A stretch of DNA of 64,000 bases from SHVO01 sp041906145 (GTDB lineage: Bacteria; Pseudomonadota; Alphaproteobacteria; Rhodospirillales; Rhodospirillaceae): contig JAYRJU010000008.1 in assembly GCA_041906145.1 (NCBI GenBank), positions 1 to 64,000 on the forward strand. The letters run 5' to 3'. Numbering within the stretch: the stretch's first letter is position 1; each line of letters starts with the position of its first letter. The notes beneath the pieces are model-generated. The model saw only the letters and a list, made by a program, of their open reading frames with translations. It had not been told where the DNA came from and ran no database searches. This document shows, piece after piece, positions 34,712 through 43,125 of the stretch. The translations under genes were made by a program, and so were the position numbers.

Positions 34712-36558
34712 AGCTGATCTCCGGGAAATGGCCGGATACTCACGACTTGAAACATTCCGGCATGCATATGATAGAGAAGATGACAGTGAAACGCCCAGTC
34801 ACCTGGGGCATCGGCCGTCAGGTCGAAGGTGACTTTGCCACCTGGTGCAACATTGACGGTGTGCTTGCGTGGGTGATGTCCCGGATTGCCGGTCACCAAT
34901 TCAAAGTAATGACCGTGCAAGTGCATGGGATGGGTCATCATGGAATCGTTAATGAGCGTGACGCGAACACGTTCATTGGTGCGGAATGCGATCGGTGCTT
35001 TCACCTCGCTGTATTTTTCGCCGTCGAACGACCACATGAAGCGTTCCATGTTGCCGGTCAGGTGAATTTCCAATTCGCGTGACGGCGCGCGGGGATCGGG
35101 ATTGGGTGTGAGGGCGACGAGGTCGGTGTAGACAAGCACTTTGTGGCCCACATTTTCCAAGCCCAGGCCTGGTTCGCCCAATCGGTCTTTTGGCATGGGC
35201 GAGATGGTTTGCACACCCGGACCCATTTTGACTTGAGGCGCGTTTGCCGCGTCACGCATGTTCATCGCGCCATGGTCCATGCCCCCCATCGCGCCGTGAT
35301 CCATCCCTTGCATCTTGGAATGATCCATCCCGGCCATAGCGGCATGGTCCATCTGACTCATGTCCGCCATTTTGGAATGATCCATACCCGGCATCGCACT
35401 GTGATCCATACCGGACATACCCGACATGCCGGCCATGCCTGACATTCCGCCGCCCCCCATATCCATATCCATGCCCATATCTTTCATGGTCAGGATGGGA
35501 CGCTCTCTTACCGGAGGGATCGCTGCGCGCATTCCCTCGCGCGGTGCGAGGGTCGCAATACCCATGCCGGACCGATCAATGCTTTCCGCCACGAGCGTAT
35601 AAGCAGCATCGTCGGGACGCACGATGACGTCGTATGTCTCCGCAGTCCCGATCTGGAACTCCTCGACATCGACTGGGCGGACGTTCTCGCCGTCCGCCTG
35701 GACGACAGTCATCTTCAAGCCTGGGATGCGCACGTTGAAAATTGTCATCGCAGCAGCGTTGATAATCCGTAAGCGCACCCGCTCACCCGCCTTGAAGAGC
35801 GCCGTCCAATTATCTTCCGGCGCATGGCCATTTATCAGGTACGTGTAAGCTGCGCCCGTAACGTCCGAGATGTCGGTCGGGTCCATGCGCATGTTGGCCC
35901 ACATCAAACGGTCTTTGAGGGAGAGATCCTTGCCCGCCAGCAACCCCATCAGCGTTTGCTTCTGATAGTTGAAGACACCCGGCATCTGCTTCATCCGTTT
36001 GAAAATCGTATGCGGATGCATGAAGCTGTAATCAGACAGCACGACGACGTGCTCGCGATCAAATACAACGGGATCGGTGCCCTCAGGCTCCAGGATGAGC
36101 GGCCCATAGTGGCCCATTTGCTCCTGCAACCCCGAATGGCTGTGGTACCAAAAGGTGCCGGCGTGCTTGATCGGAAACGTATAGGTGAAGGTTTCGCCGG
36201 GTTTGATCCCTGGAAAGCTGACACCCGGTACGCCGTCCATTTGAAACGGCACTAAGAGACCATGCCAATGGATCGAGGTCTCTTCCTCCAGCCGATTTGT
36301 CACCGCGAGACGCACTACCTGGCCTTGGCGCAACCGCAGCAAAGGGCCCGGGATCGTGCCATTGACGGTGACGGCATGGCCTTTGCGGCCACCGATCGCC
36401 CAGGCCGTATGATCGACCGTGAGGTCAATGTCTGGACCGGAAAGTGTCGTGAGGGGGCGGACAGTCCCGCGGTTGTTCGTTTGCGCCCAGGCAGGCCATA
36501 AGCTGCTGCCCAATGTGGCAGCCCCCAAAGTCAGTAGCCCTCGGCGATGTAGTCTCAT
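34708..36558 (-). CDS. copA: Copper-resistance multicopper oxidase CopA
   Basis: Periplasmic multicopper oxidase that oxidises Cu(I). It has a twin-arginine signal (HRRGLLTLGAATLG), cupredoxin domains with the type 2/3 sites HWHG (about residue 90) and WYHSH, and the C-terminal HPMHLHGH and HCHLLYHMHAGM clusters completing the type 1 and trinuclear sites. Between the second and third domains is a long Met/His/Asp repeat (MDH-S-x-M units; about 370-435) that can bind many copper ions. ATG 36594 is an alternative start. Confidence 0.95.
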   Translation of the reverse strand: MRLHRRGLLTLGAATLGSSLWPAWAQTNNRGTVRPLTTLSGPDIDLTVDHTAWAIGGRKGHAVTVNGTIPGPLLRLRQGQVVRLAVTNRLEEETSIHWHGLLVPFQMDGVPGVSFPGIKPGETFTYTFPIKHAGTFWYHSHSGLQEQMGHYGPLILEPEGTDPVVFDREHVVVLSDYSFMHPHTIFKRMKQMPGVFNYQKQTLMGLLAGKDLSLKDRLMWANMRMDPTDISDVTGAAYTYLINGHAPEDNWTALFKAGERVRLRIINAAAMTIFNVRIPGLKMTVVQADGENVRPVDVEEFQIGTAETYDVIVRPDDAAYTLVAESIDRSGMGIATLAPREGMRAAIPPVRERPILTMKDMGMDMDMGGGGMSGMAGMSGMSGMDHSAMPGMDHSKMADMSQMDHAAMAGMDHSKMQGMDHGAMGGMDHGAMNMRDAANAPQVKMGPGVQTISPMPKDRLGEPGLGLENVGHKVLVYTDLVALTPNPDPRAPSRELEIHLTGNMERFMWSFDGEKYSEVKAPIAFRTNERVRVTLINDSMMTHPMHLHGHYFELVTGNPGHHPRKHTVNVAPGGKVTFDLTADAPGDWAFHCHLLYHMHAGMFQVVSIRPFPGDQL

Positions 36559-36638
36559 GGGCGAGCCATCCGTATGTGACAGTTGACGGCTCAAAGCCGC
36601 ACTTCAGAGGCAATCGAAACGCATCTTCTCTTACTCAG

Positions 36639-36663
36639 TACGCAGGCCGCGGTGCCGTCCCTC
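36639..36663 (-). promoter_or_regulatory. Candidate ECF promoter of copA
   Basis: GAGGGA (36663-36658), 15 bp, CGTA (36642-36639) on the minus strand. The same two boxes with the same spacing precede cnrY and cusF. The bases before CGTA (CCTG) and after it (TG) are also shared with the cnrY copy. It starts inside the 120-bp gap between the sigma gene and copA. Confidence 0.7.
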
Positions 36664-36678
36664 TCGGCCCGGCAGCCT

Positions 36679-37257
36679 TTATAAATCGCGGCCCTCGGCC
36701 TTGAGGAGTTCTTCGAGGCGTTGTTTTGCGCGTCGAACTTTCATCTCCACGGACTTGACGGTGGTCCGGAGTTGGGCAGCAGCCTCCTGATGGCTCAAGC
36801 CAGCGAATGCCGTGAGGACAAGCACCTCCCTCTGCGCCGCCGGCAGAGCAGCGATGGCACGATCAAGCGCACGAAGCCGGTCAGTATCGGCTTCTGCCCG
36901 AGCGGCCAGGATATCGGCGCTCTGTGTGGCGTCCTCCCGAACATCGAGTAAGCCAAACAGACGCGTGACCTTGCGCCGCACGGTCAGACGGCGAGAAAAA
37001 TCTCGGCACTTGTTTAAGGCAATGGTTCGTAGCCACGCGCCAAAGTCGCGGTTGGTATCGTACCGGGCCAATCCAAGCCAAGTCGCGACAAAGCACTCCT
37101 GAACAATGTCCAAAGCGTCGCTCGCATTACCGATGTAGTGGCGGGCGATGCGATAAATCTGAGCCTTATGGCGAATCACGAGCTGATCGAACGCCTGCCT
37201 GTCGCCGTTCTTGGCTTTTGTCGCCAGAACCGCATCAGGCTGCTCGGTCGCCGTCAT
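36679..37257 (-). CDS. ECF sigma factor, CnrH-like
   Basis: A 192-aa extracytoplasmic-function sigma factor. Region 2 spans about residues 20-90 (DALDIVQECFVATWLGLARYD), region 4 about 130-185 (LPAAQREVLVLTAFAGLSHQEAA). The gene follows the CnrX-like and CnrY-like genes in the order Y-X-H with overlapping ends, the arrangement of the cnr nickel/cobalt regulon of Cupriavidus. Here it leads into copA, so copper is the likely signal. It probably recognises the GAGGGA-N15-CGTA motif. Confidence 0.9.
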   Translation of the reverse strand: MTATEQPDAVLATKAKNGDRQAFDQLVIRHKAQIYRIARHYIGNASDALDIVQECFVATWLGLARYDTNRDFGAWLRTIALNKCRDFSRRLTVRRKVTRLFGLLDVREDATQSADILAARAEADTDRLRALDRAIAALPAAQREVLVLTAFAGLSHQEAAAQLRTTVKSVEMKVRRAKQRLEELLKAEGRDL

Positions 37258-37697
37258 CAGGGTGGGTCCGCCGAAAGTGCCTGACGCACCGTTTTATCGA
37301 ATTTAACGGCCTGCTCAGGTGTGAGGACCGCTCGCATATCCAGGATATGCACGATGGTTAGTTCCTGGAGCTTCGCCATCGCTTGGTGAAAATGTGAGAC
37401 CGCGGTTTTCGCGGCGTCGCCGTAGACCCGTTCAGATTCAAGGGCGCCGGCCAATTCTAGATTTGCGGCGTGCATTTGCACGTCGAGCGTCTTGCGATCG
37501 AGCGCAAATTTGCTCTCAAGCGCCTCAATCTTCTTTTCCTGGTCAGCCGAAAGGCCCAATTCGTGATGGAGGATCTTGTGCACGTCGGCTGCGTCCTGAG
37601 ACGGGGCTTTGTGCAGACCGTCGCCGATCCAGATCCCGGCGCCGAGCGCCACCACCGTCAGCACGACGACGGCGATTGCGGTCTTAGCCGCCGTCAT
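37257..37697 (-). CDS. CnrX-like periplasmic metal sensor
   Basis: A 146-aa membrane-anchored sensor: one N-terminal helix (about residues 5-27) and an all-helical periplasmic domain. Candidate ligands match CnrX: two His four apart in VHKILHHEL, the Glu in EALESKF, and the H-x3-M pair in VHILDM near residue 118 (CnrX uses His42, His46, Glu63, His119 and Met123). In Cnr, metal binding releases the sigma factor from CnrY. The start overlaps the upstream stop as ATGA. Confidence 0.87.
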   Translation of the reverse strand: MTAAKTAIAVVVLTVVALGAGIWIGDGLHKAPSQDAADVHKILHHELGLSADQEKKIEALESKFALDRKTLDVQMHAANLELAGALESERVYGDAAKTAVSHFHQAMAKLQELTIVHILDMRAVLTPEQAVKFDKTVRQALSADPP

Positions 37698-37978
37698 GGG
37701 TGAGCGCCCAAAAGCAATGTCGAGGGCGCTGGCATGCCGCGAAGTGAAAAGGCGTCAAAGCCTGACGAGGCGCTGGCGCTTTGCGAAGGGATACCGGTCA
37801 GGACCACGCCGCCAACCAAAACCATGGCGATAACACCGGCCTGGCACGTTAGCACGATCCGGCGGAGCCGCGCGCCTTCCTGGTCCGCGGCGACCTTATG
37901 CCAAATGACGGCTTCCAAGCCTTCGAGACTGGAGGGCGTCACAGCCGCTTTGAGTGTTTGGAGATCGTTTTCAAGCAT
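37694..37978 (-). CDS. CnrY-like transmembrane anti-sigma factor
   Basis: A 94-aa bitopic protein: a short acidic/helical cytoplasmic part (about residues 1-38), one membrane helix (about 42-64) and a brief periplasmic tail. Size, topology and position before the CnrX-like and sigma genes match CnrY, which sequesters CnrH at the membrane. Sequence identity is not visible to me, so the call rests on topology and gene order. ATG 37987 is an alternative; neither has a clear ribosome-binding site. Confidence 0.75.
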   Translation of the reverse strand: MLENDLQTLKAAVTPSSLEGLEAVIWHKVAADQEGARLRRIVLTCQAGVIAMVLVGGVVLTGIPSQSASASSGFDAFSLRGMPAPSTLLLGAHP

Positions 37979-38005
37979 GGCGCACATTCATCTGTTCAAG
38001 ATCAA

Positions 38006-38030
38006 TACGCAGGCGCCGCCCTGATCCCTC
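38006..38030 (-). promoter_or_regulatory. Candidate ECF promoter of cnrY-X-H
   Basis: GAGGGA (38030-38025), 15 bp, CGTA (38009-38006) on the minus strand, about 28 bp before the ATG. It would make the sigma operon autoregulated. Its -35 box is half of a perfect 20-bp palindrome shared with the divergent cusF promoter. Confidence 0.72.
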
Positions 38031-38034
38031 GCGC

Positions 38035-38059
38035 GAGGGATCGGTCCTGCGCTTGCGTA
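38035..38059 (+). promoter_or_regulatory. Candidate ECF promoter of cusF-copC-ycnI-copD-flgB
   Basis: GAGGGA (38035-38040), 15 bp, CGTA (38056-38059), 50 bp before the cusF ATG. The -35 box is back to back with that of cnrY, separated by GCGC, so that 38023-38042 reads as a perfect 20-bp palindrome. Confidence 0.72.
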
Positions 38060-38108
38060 CCCCTTATAGCACAGACCCGATAAAGCCCATGAAAGAGGAG
38101 CCATACCT

Positions 38109-38462
38109 ATGAAAACAGCCTATCTCAGCGTCATTCTTGGAACCGCCGTGTTGGGCAGTCTGCCGGTCCTGGCAAACGACACTTCCCCCTCGGTTCAGGT
38201 TGCGCAGGCCCATGAGCACAGCGCCGAAGCCGCCGCCAAGGGCAAAGGCGTCGTTAACACTGTCGATAGCGCCGCGCACAAGATCAACATGTCCCATGAA
38301 GCCATTCCAAGCTTGGGCTGGCCGGCGATGAAGATGGATTTCGCTGTCGCGCCCGCCGTGGATCTGAAAGCCCTTCAGCCCGGCACGCCGGTCGAATTCA
38401 CCGTCGGTAAAAATGCCGCTGGCCTGCCCGAGATTCAATCGATCCAAGCAACAAAGAAATAG
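38109..38462 (+). CDS. cusF: CusF-like periplasmic copper-binding protein
   Basis: A 117-aa exported metallochaperone. The signal peptide ends at VLA-ND (about residue 22). The CusF site is intact: His of HKINM, and Trp with two Met in GWPAMKMDF, equal to His36, Trp44, Met47 and Met49 of E. coli CusF. AGGAG lies 9 nt before the ATG. It is first in a plus-strand copper operon and separate from the cusCBA genes. Confidence 0.93.
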   Translation: MKTAYLSVILGTAVLGSLPVLANDTSPSVQVAQAHEHSAEAAAKGKGVVNTVDSAAHKINMSHEAIPSLGWPAMKMDFAVAPAVDLKALQPGTPVEFTVGKNAAGLPEIQSIQATKK

Positions 38463-38471
38463 AGGTCTGAC

Positions 38472-38840
38472 ATGAACTCCATGCGTACGATCGCTGCGAT
38501 CCTTGCCGCCGTTGTTATTGCTCCCAGCGCCGCCTTTGCTCACGCGGAACTGTTGAAGTCGGAGCCGGCGAAGGACGCAACCCTGGCGCCTGCGGCTAAA
38601 GAAATTACGTTGACGTTCGATGAAGCCGTAAAGCCCGCAACCTGCAAGCTCGCGATGTCCGATGGCATGGACGCCGCCGTCCTGGGCAAGCCGCGCGCAG
38701 ATGGCGTGGTTCTGCATGTGCCTCTGGTAAAGCCACTTGCAGCCGGAAACTACAAGCTTGAATGCCGTGTCGTCGGCCCAGACAGCCATCCAGTCAACAG
38801 CGCGCTGACATTTGTGGTCGCGACGCCTGCGGCTAAGTAA
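38472..38840 (+). CDS. copC: Periplasmic copper-binding protein CopC
   Basis: A 122-aa protein: signal peptide cleaved before His24 (AFA-HAELLKSEPAKD), so that the amino-terminal His forms part of the Cu(II) site, followed by a cupredoxin-like beta-sandwich with the second His in GPDSHPVNS. The Met-rich Cu(I) loop of some CopC proteins is absent, making it the Cu(II)-only form. It is 9 bp after cusF. Confidence 0.93.
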   Translation: MNSMRTIAAILAAVVIAPSAAFAHAELLKSEPAKDATLAPAAKEITLTFDEAVKPATCKLAMSDGMDAAVLGKPRADGVVLHVPLVKPLAAGNYKLECRVVGPDSHPVNSALTFVVATPAAK

Positions 38841-38868
38841 CGCTTCGAACCATCAAGGGAGTAAATTC

Positions 38869-39321
38869 ATGCGTCGTTCAAAACTTTCGGCTGCTGGTTT
38901 TGCGGCCGCGGTGATGTTGTTCTCACCGCTGGCACAGGCTCACGTTACCGTACGACCCGCAGAAGCTGCGCCTGGCGGGACGACAACGTATACCGTCCGC
39001 GTTCCTACCGAAGGCGAGACTGTGACCACTTCGGTGGAGCTTGAAGTCCCGGCCGGTGTTTCTATCGTTTCCGTCGCGGGCGAACCTTCGAGCTTCGAAT
39101 TGAAGAAACAGGGCGAACGCGTGACCGCGATTGTCTGGAAGACATCCATACCGCCGGGTGAACGCGCGGAATTGAATTTTAATGCTCAGAACCCCATGGG
39201 CCGCGCGGAGATCGTTTGGAAAGCACATCAGATTTTCGCTGATGGCTCGCGTGCTGACTGGGTCGAGCCGAAAGGCAGTAAGCGACCGAGTTCAGTCACG
39301 GCGCTTAAAGCAGCGCCGTAG
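38869..39321 (+). CDS. YcnI-like DUF1775 copper-binding protein
   Basis: A 150-aa exported protein. The signal peptide ends at AQA, and the mature chain starts HVTVRPAEAAPGG, in which the amino-terminal His is the copper ligand of YcnI. A beta-rich DUF1775 domain follows (VSIVSVAGEPSSFELKKQGER; IPPGERAELNF). ATG 38869 has AAGGGAG 7 nt upstream; the longer frame overlaps copC. No C-terminal membrane anchor, unlike Bacillus YcnI. Confidence 0.9.
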   Translation: MRRSKLSAAGFAAAVMLFSPLAQAHVTVRPAEAAPGGTTTYTVRVPTEGETVTTSVELEVPAGVSIVSVAGEPSSFELKKQGERVTAIVWKTSIPPGERAELNFNAQNPMGRAEIVWKAHQIFADGSRADWVEPKGSKRPSSVTALKAAP

Positions 39322-39350
39322 CCATCACACGCAGCGCGGAGGTAACGTCC

Positions 39351-40250
39351 ATGGACGCGGAGATTTCGACATGGACGCTTATTGCCGCGCTGAATCGTTG
39401 GCTCCTCTATACCTTCATGTTGATTGCCACGGGGTCAGGGCTTTTTACGCTCCTGACCCCCATACCCTCCGGCGTGAAGGAGGCTGCGACGCGCTTTGGC
39501 AAAGTCGCCGCGCTCGTCGCAGCGGCATGCTATCTCGCGGCGATTGGCCTTGGCGGTGCCGAGATGATGATGGGGGACGTCACCATTCTTGCCGCGCTCG
39601 ACACCTGGACACTTGCGGCAAGCACGACGCTTGGCGGGAGTGCTGCGATAGGCGTGCCCGCAATGGTCGCCTTGTGGTGCGGGTACGCGGCGCGCAACCG
39701 CCCACTTGTTATCCTGGGTGTCGCCGGCGGCATTGGAAGCTTTCTCCTCACTGGACACGCCGCCACCGCGTCACCGGCCTGGCTGGCCCGATCCGCCATC
39801 GCCATTCACCTGGCTGGGGCAGCCTATTGGATCGGCGCGCTCTATCCACTCACCCGAACCCTGCGTGATTGTGAAGCCTCCGAGGCTGCCGCCGTTATTG
39901 CGGCGTTCTCGCGTTACGCCGTGGGATTTGTTGGCGCCATCATCCTGAGCGGCGTGATCATCAGTTGGATACAGACTGGGTCTGTCGCGGCGCTCTGGGA
40001 AACGGCTTACGGCTTACGTTTGAGCGCAAAGATTGCGCTCTTTGGATTTGTCTTCGCATTGGCGGGCGTGAATAAGCTCGTTCTCACGCCACGGCTTCTC
40101 ACCGGCGCCTCGCGGTATTTGCGCCGCGTCATCGCACTTGAATACGCGCTCATCATTTTTATTCTTGGCGTCGCGGTCTCGCTCACGCTGACCGAGCCGC
40201 CGCGCAAGCCCATGACAACCGCACCGTCCGCCCCACCGCTGACAGAATGA
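39351..40250 (+). CDS. copD: Copper resistance membrane protein CopD
   Basis: A 299-aa polytopic protein with about eight hydrophobic helices. The C-terminal CopD domain is recognisable by SRYAVGFVGAIILSGVIISWIQ and YGLRLSAKIALFGFVFALAGVNKL. CopD with CopC is thought to move copper across the inner membrane. GGAGG lies 8 nt before the ATG. The stop is 8 bp from the next gene, flgB. Confidence 0.9.
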   Translation: MDAEISTWTLIAALNRWLLYTFMLIATGSGLFTLLTPIPSGVKEAATRFGKVAALVAAACYLAAIGLGGAEMMMGDVTILAALDTWTLAASTTLGGSAAIGVPAMVALWCGYAARNRPLVILGVAGGIGSFLLTGHAATASPAWLARSAIAIHLAGAAYWIGALYPLTRTLRDCEASEAAAVIAAFSRYAVGFVGAIILSGVIISWIQTGSVAALWETAYGLRLSAKIALFGFVFALAGVNKLVLTPRLLTGASRYLRRVIALEYALIIFILGVAVSLTLTEPPRKPMTTAPSAPPLTE

Positions 40251-40258
40251 GGTGATAC

Positions 40259-40666
40259 ATGGACATAGATAAAATCACGCTTTCGGATCTAGCGATGGCC
40301 AAACTTGATTGGGCAGCCAAACGAGCCCGGCTCATCGCCCAGAACGTCGCGAACGCCGACACACCCGGCTACAAGGCGCGCGACCTCGATAAATTTACCT
40401 TCAAGGACGCCCTCCAGGCTGTTGCCCCTGTGAGCGTGGCGCGCACCAACCCGCAGCATTTAAAGGGTACAATTCCTGAGCAATCCCGCTTTACGGTGCG
40501 CAAGAACCTCAAGACATCGGAGGAGTCTCCCGACGGCAACAACGTTGTTGTGGAGGAACAAATGCAAAAGCTATCGGACGCAAAAGGTGCGTATTCGACC
40601 GCGGTTACCCTCATGAGTGCCGAAGACAGGCTCATGAAACTCGCTCTGGGTAAAAGCGGCAGCTAA
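40259..40666 (+). CDS. flgB: FlgB-like flagellar rod protein, orphan in copper operon
   Basis: A 135-aa protein with the FlgB signature: the N-terminal helix ending in NVANADTPGYKARDLDKF (about residues 30-47), a variable middle, and a C-terminal helix (VVEEQMQKLSDAKGAYSTAV...LMKLALG). The length is that of genuine FlgB, which forms the proximal rod of the flagellum. No other flagellar gene is in the window. GAGGTGA precedes the ATG and copD ends 8 bp upstream, so it is probably translated with the copper genes. It may be a captured chromosomal gene or a protein with a new role. Confidence 0.85.
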   Translation: MDIDKITLSDLAMAKLDWAAKRARLIAQNVANADTPGYKARDLDKFTFKDALQAVAPVSVARTNPQHLKGTIPEQSRFTVRKNLKTSEESPDGNNVVVEEQMQKLSDAKGAYSTAVTLMSAEDRLMKLALGKSGS

Positions 40667-40692
40667 CGCGCGTGTGTGTGGCACGTTCTTCG

Positions 40693-43110
40693 TCACCCAT
40701 CGATATGCACCACTCTCAAACGTAAAGCGTTTGCAATCACGCTAGCCGACGACAGGGCCATCGCGGCCGCGGCGATAATCGGCGACAACAACAGGCCGAA
40801 GACGGGATATAAAGCGCCGGCGGCAATAGGTATACCGGCGGCATTGTAGACAAACGCGAAGAACAGATTTTCGCGAATATTGCGCATGGTCGCCTGCGAG
40901 AGATGGCGTGCGCGAACGATACCCATCAAATCGCCTTTCACAAGCGTCACGCCTGCGCTTTCCATCGCAACGTCCGTCCCTGTCCCCATGGCGATCCCGA
41001 CATCGGCAGCAGCTAACGCGGGCGCGTCGTTGACGCCATCTCCGGCCATAGCCACCGATCGACCTTGCGCCTTGAGACGTTTGATAACCGCGCTCTTTTG
41101 ATCCGGCAGGACTTGCGCTTCGACCTCGGCAATGCCCAGGCGGCGGGCAACCGCATCGGCGGTCGTCCGGTGATCTCCAGTCAGCATGACAACGTGGACC
41201 CCTTGTTTCTTGAGGGCGTCAAGGGCTGCGGAGGTCGTTGCCTTTATGGGATCGGCAATCGCAATGATGCCTGCGGCTTTACCATCGACCGCGACGAAGA
41301 CCGACGTTGCTCCGTCCGCGCGAAGTTCGTCCGCACGCCCATGAAGATCGTTTGCATCGATGGTCTGATCGGCGAGGAAGGCCTCTTGGCCTATGACAAC
41401 ACGCCTGGTCTCCACGATTCCCGTCGCCCCTTTGCCCGTGGGCGAATCAAATTCGGTGACTTGCGGGATTTCGATTCTTCTTTCCTGGGCGGCCGTCACG
41501 ATTGCGAGGGCTAAGGGATGCTCACTTGCGCGTTCGACACCGGCTGCGAGCCGTAGGATGTCCGTCTCGCCAAAACCGCTAGCGGTCACGAGCGCGATTA
41601 CTCTCGGTTTGCCTTCGGTCAGCGTTCCGGTCTTGTCGACCACGAGTGTGTCGATTTTCTCCATGCGCTCCAAGGCCTCGGCGTTCTTGATGAGCACCCC
41701 GTGTTGTGCGCCACGGCCCACTCCCACCATTATTGACATGGGGGTGGCCAAGCCAAGCGCGCAAGGACACGCGATAATCAGAACCGCAACGGCGGCAACA
41801 AGACCATACGTAAATCGGGGCTCGGGTCCGAACGTCATCCACGCCGCAAAGGCACCCAAGGCCACCAAGATCACGAGGGGGACAAACCATCCGGCGACGT
41901 GATCGGCCATGCGCTGAATTGGCGCGCGGCTGCGCTGTGCCTCCGCCACCATCTGGACGATCCGGGCCAGCATCGTATCGCTACCGATCTTCTCCGCGAC
42001 GATAACGAGGCTGCCCGATTGGTTGATGGTTCCACCGATCACGCCGGCGCCGGACTCTTTCGTCACCGGCATGGACTCTCCCGACACCATGCTTTCGTCG
42101 ACAACCGAGCGGCCTTCAACGACCTTGCCATCCACCGGCACCTTGTCGCCGGGCCGGACACGCAAACGATCACCGAGTTGAACACGATCAAGTTCGACAT
42201 CCTCCTCGCCTCCGTCAGCGCGGATACGCCGTGCCAGTTTGGGCGCGAGGTTGAGCAATGCCTTGATCGCCCCCGACGTTTGCGCCCGGGCGCGGAGTTC
42301 AAGCACCTGACCGAGCAGAACGAGGACAGTGATCACGGCGGCGGCTTCAAAGTAGACCGCGACCGTACCGTCCATGGTTTGAAAGGCAGCCGGAAAGAGA
42401 TTAGGGGCAAACGTGGCGACGACACTGTAGGTCCACGCGACACCGGTCCCCATCGCGATTAGGGTGAACATATTGAGCTTCAGCGTACGCAGCGATTGCG
42501 CGCCCCGAACCAAGAATGGCCATCCCCCCCACAGGACAACGGGCGTTGCGAACGCGCATTGGATCCACGTCGAGAACCGAGCCGATATGAGATGATGAAG
42601 GCCCGTGAGGTGTCCACCCATCTCCAGCACGACTACGGGCAACGCCAATGCCAATCCGATCCAGAACCGCCGGGTCATTTCCGCCAATTCCGGGTTGGCG
42701 CCTGTGTCGGCCTGGACGGTCAATGGCTCTAACGCCATGCCGCAGACCGGGCATGAGCCTGGCCCTACGTGACGCACTTCCGGATGCATTGGGCAGGTAT
42801 AGATCGCGGTGTCGTCACCTTCGGGTGCGCTCTGGTCTGCTACCAGATATTTGGCGGGATCGGCTTCAAACTTCGCGCGGCACTTTGCCGAACAAAAGAA
42901 ATACGTTGTCCCAGCGTGTTCGGTTTTGTGCTGTGTGGGGGCGGGATCGACTGTCATCCCGCACACCGGATCTTTCACGGCGGGCGCGGGGGCGCCCGCC
43001 TTAGCGTGGTGCGCGCAGCATCCGTGTGCCGCTCCCGTGTGAGACATTGGTTTAGCTGTCTTCCCGTGGTCTCCGGCGCCGTGATTGTGATCGGAATGGT
43101 GTCCGGCCAT
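40693..43110 (-). CDS. copA: P1B-type copper/silver-exporting ATPase
   Basis: An 805-aa ATPase. It begins with a His-rich segment (residues 2-40), then a YHS-like domain (KDPVCGMTVDP...YFFCSAKC) and a CPMHP/CPVCGM metal-binding domain, instead of classical HMA domains. The membrane metal site is CPC (448-450); phosphorylation Asp492 lies in DKTGTLTEG; the hinge is GDGVNDAPAL. CPC with these N-terminal domains fits Cu(I)/Ag(I) export. ATG 43110 has GGAGG 5 nt upstream and lies next to two CsoR-type operators. The symbol is shared with the oxidase gene by convention only. Confidence 0.94.
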   Translation of the reverse strand: MAGHHSDHNHGAGDHGKTAKPMSHTGAAHGCCAHHAKAGAPAPAVKDPVCGMTVDPAPTQHKTEHAGTTYFFCSAKCRAKFEADPAKYLVADQSAPEGDDTAIYTCPMHPEVRHVGPGSCPVCGMALEPLTVQADTGANPELAEMTRRFWIGLALALPVVVLEMGGHLTGLHHLISARFSTWIQCAFATPVVLWGGWPFLVRGAQSLRTLKLNMFTLIAMGTGVAWTYSVVATFAPNLFPAAFQTMDGTVAVYFEAAAVITVLVLLGQVLELRARAQTSGAIKALLNLAPKLARRIRADGGEEDVELDRVQLGDRLRVRPGDKVPVDGKVVEGRSVVDESMVSGESMPVTKESGAGVIGGTINQSGSLVIVAEKIGSDTMLARIVQMVAEAQRSRAPIQRMADHVAGWFVPLVILVALGAFAAWMTFGPEPRFTYGLVAAVAVLIIACPCALGLATPMSIMVGVGRGAQHGVLIKNAEALERMEKIDTLVVDKTGTLTEGKPRVIALVTASGFGETDILRLAAGVERASEHPLALAIVTAAQERRIEIPQVTEFDSPTGKGATGIVETRRVVIGQEAFLADQTIDANDLHGRADELRADGATSVFVAVDGKAAGIIAIADPIKATTSAALDALKKQGVHVVMLTGDHRTTADAVARRLGIAEVEAQVLPDQKSAVIKRLKAQGRSVAMAGDGVNDAPALAAADVGIAMGTGTDVAMESAGVTLVKGDLMGIVRARHLSQATMRNIRENLFFAFVYNAAGIPIAAGALYPVFGLLLSPIIAAAAMALSSASVIANALRLRVVHIDG

Positions 43111-43125
43111 GCGTGCCTCCGTTTG

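Noticed and set aside
35263..35460. Repetitive DNA that could look like a tandem-repeat or CRISPR-like array
   Set aside because: It is the coding sequence of the Met/His/Asp copper-binding repeats of the multicopper oxidase; units are irregular and in frame.
38064..38789. 241-codon minus-strand frame opposite cusF and copC
   Set aside because: Antisense shadow; both sense genes have signal peptides, metal ligands and ribosome-binding sites.
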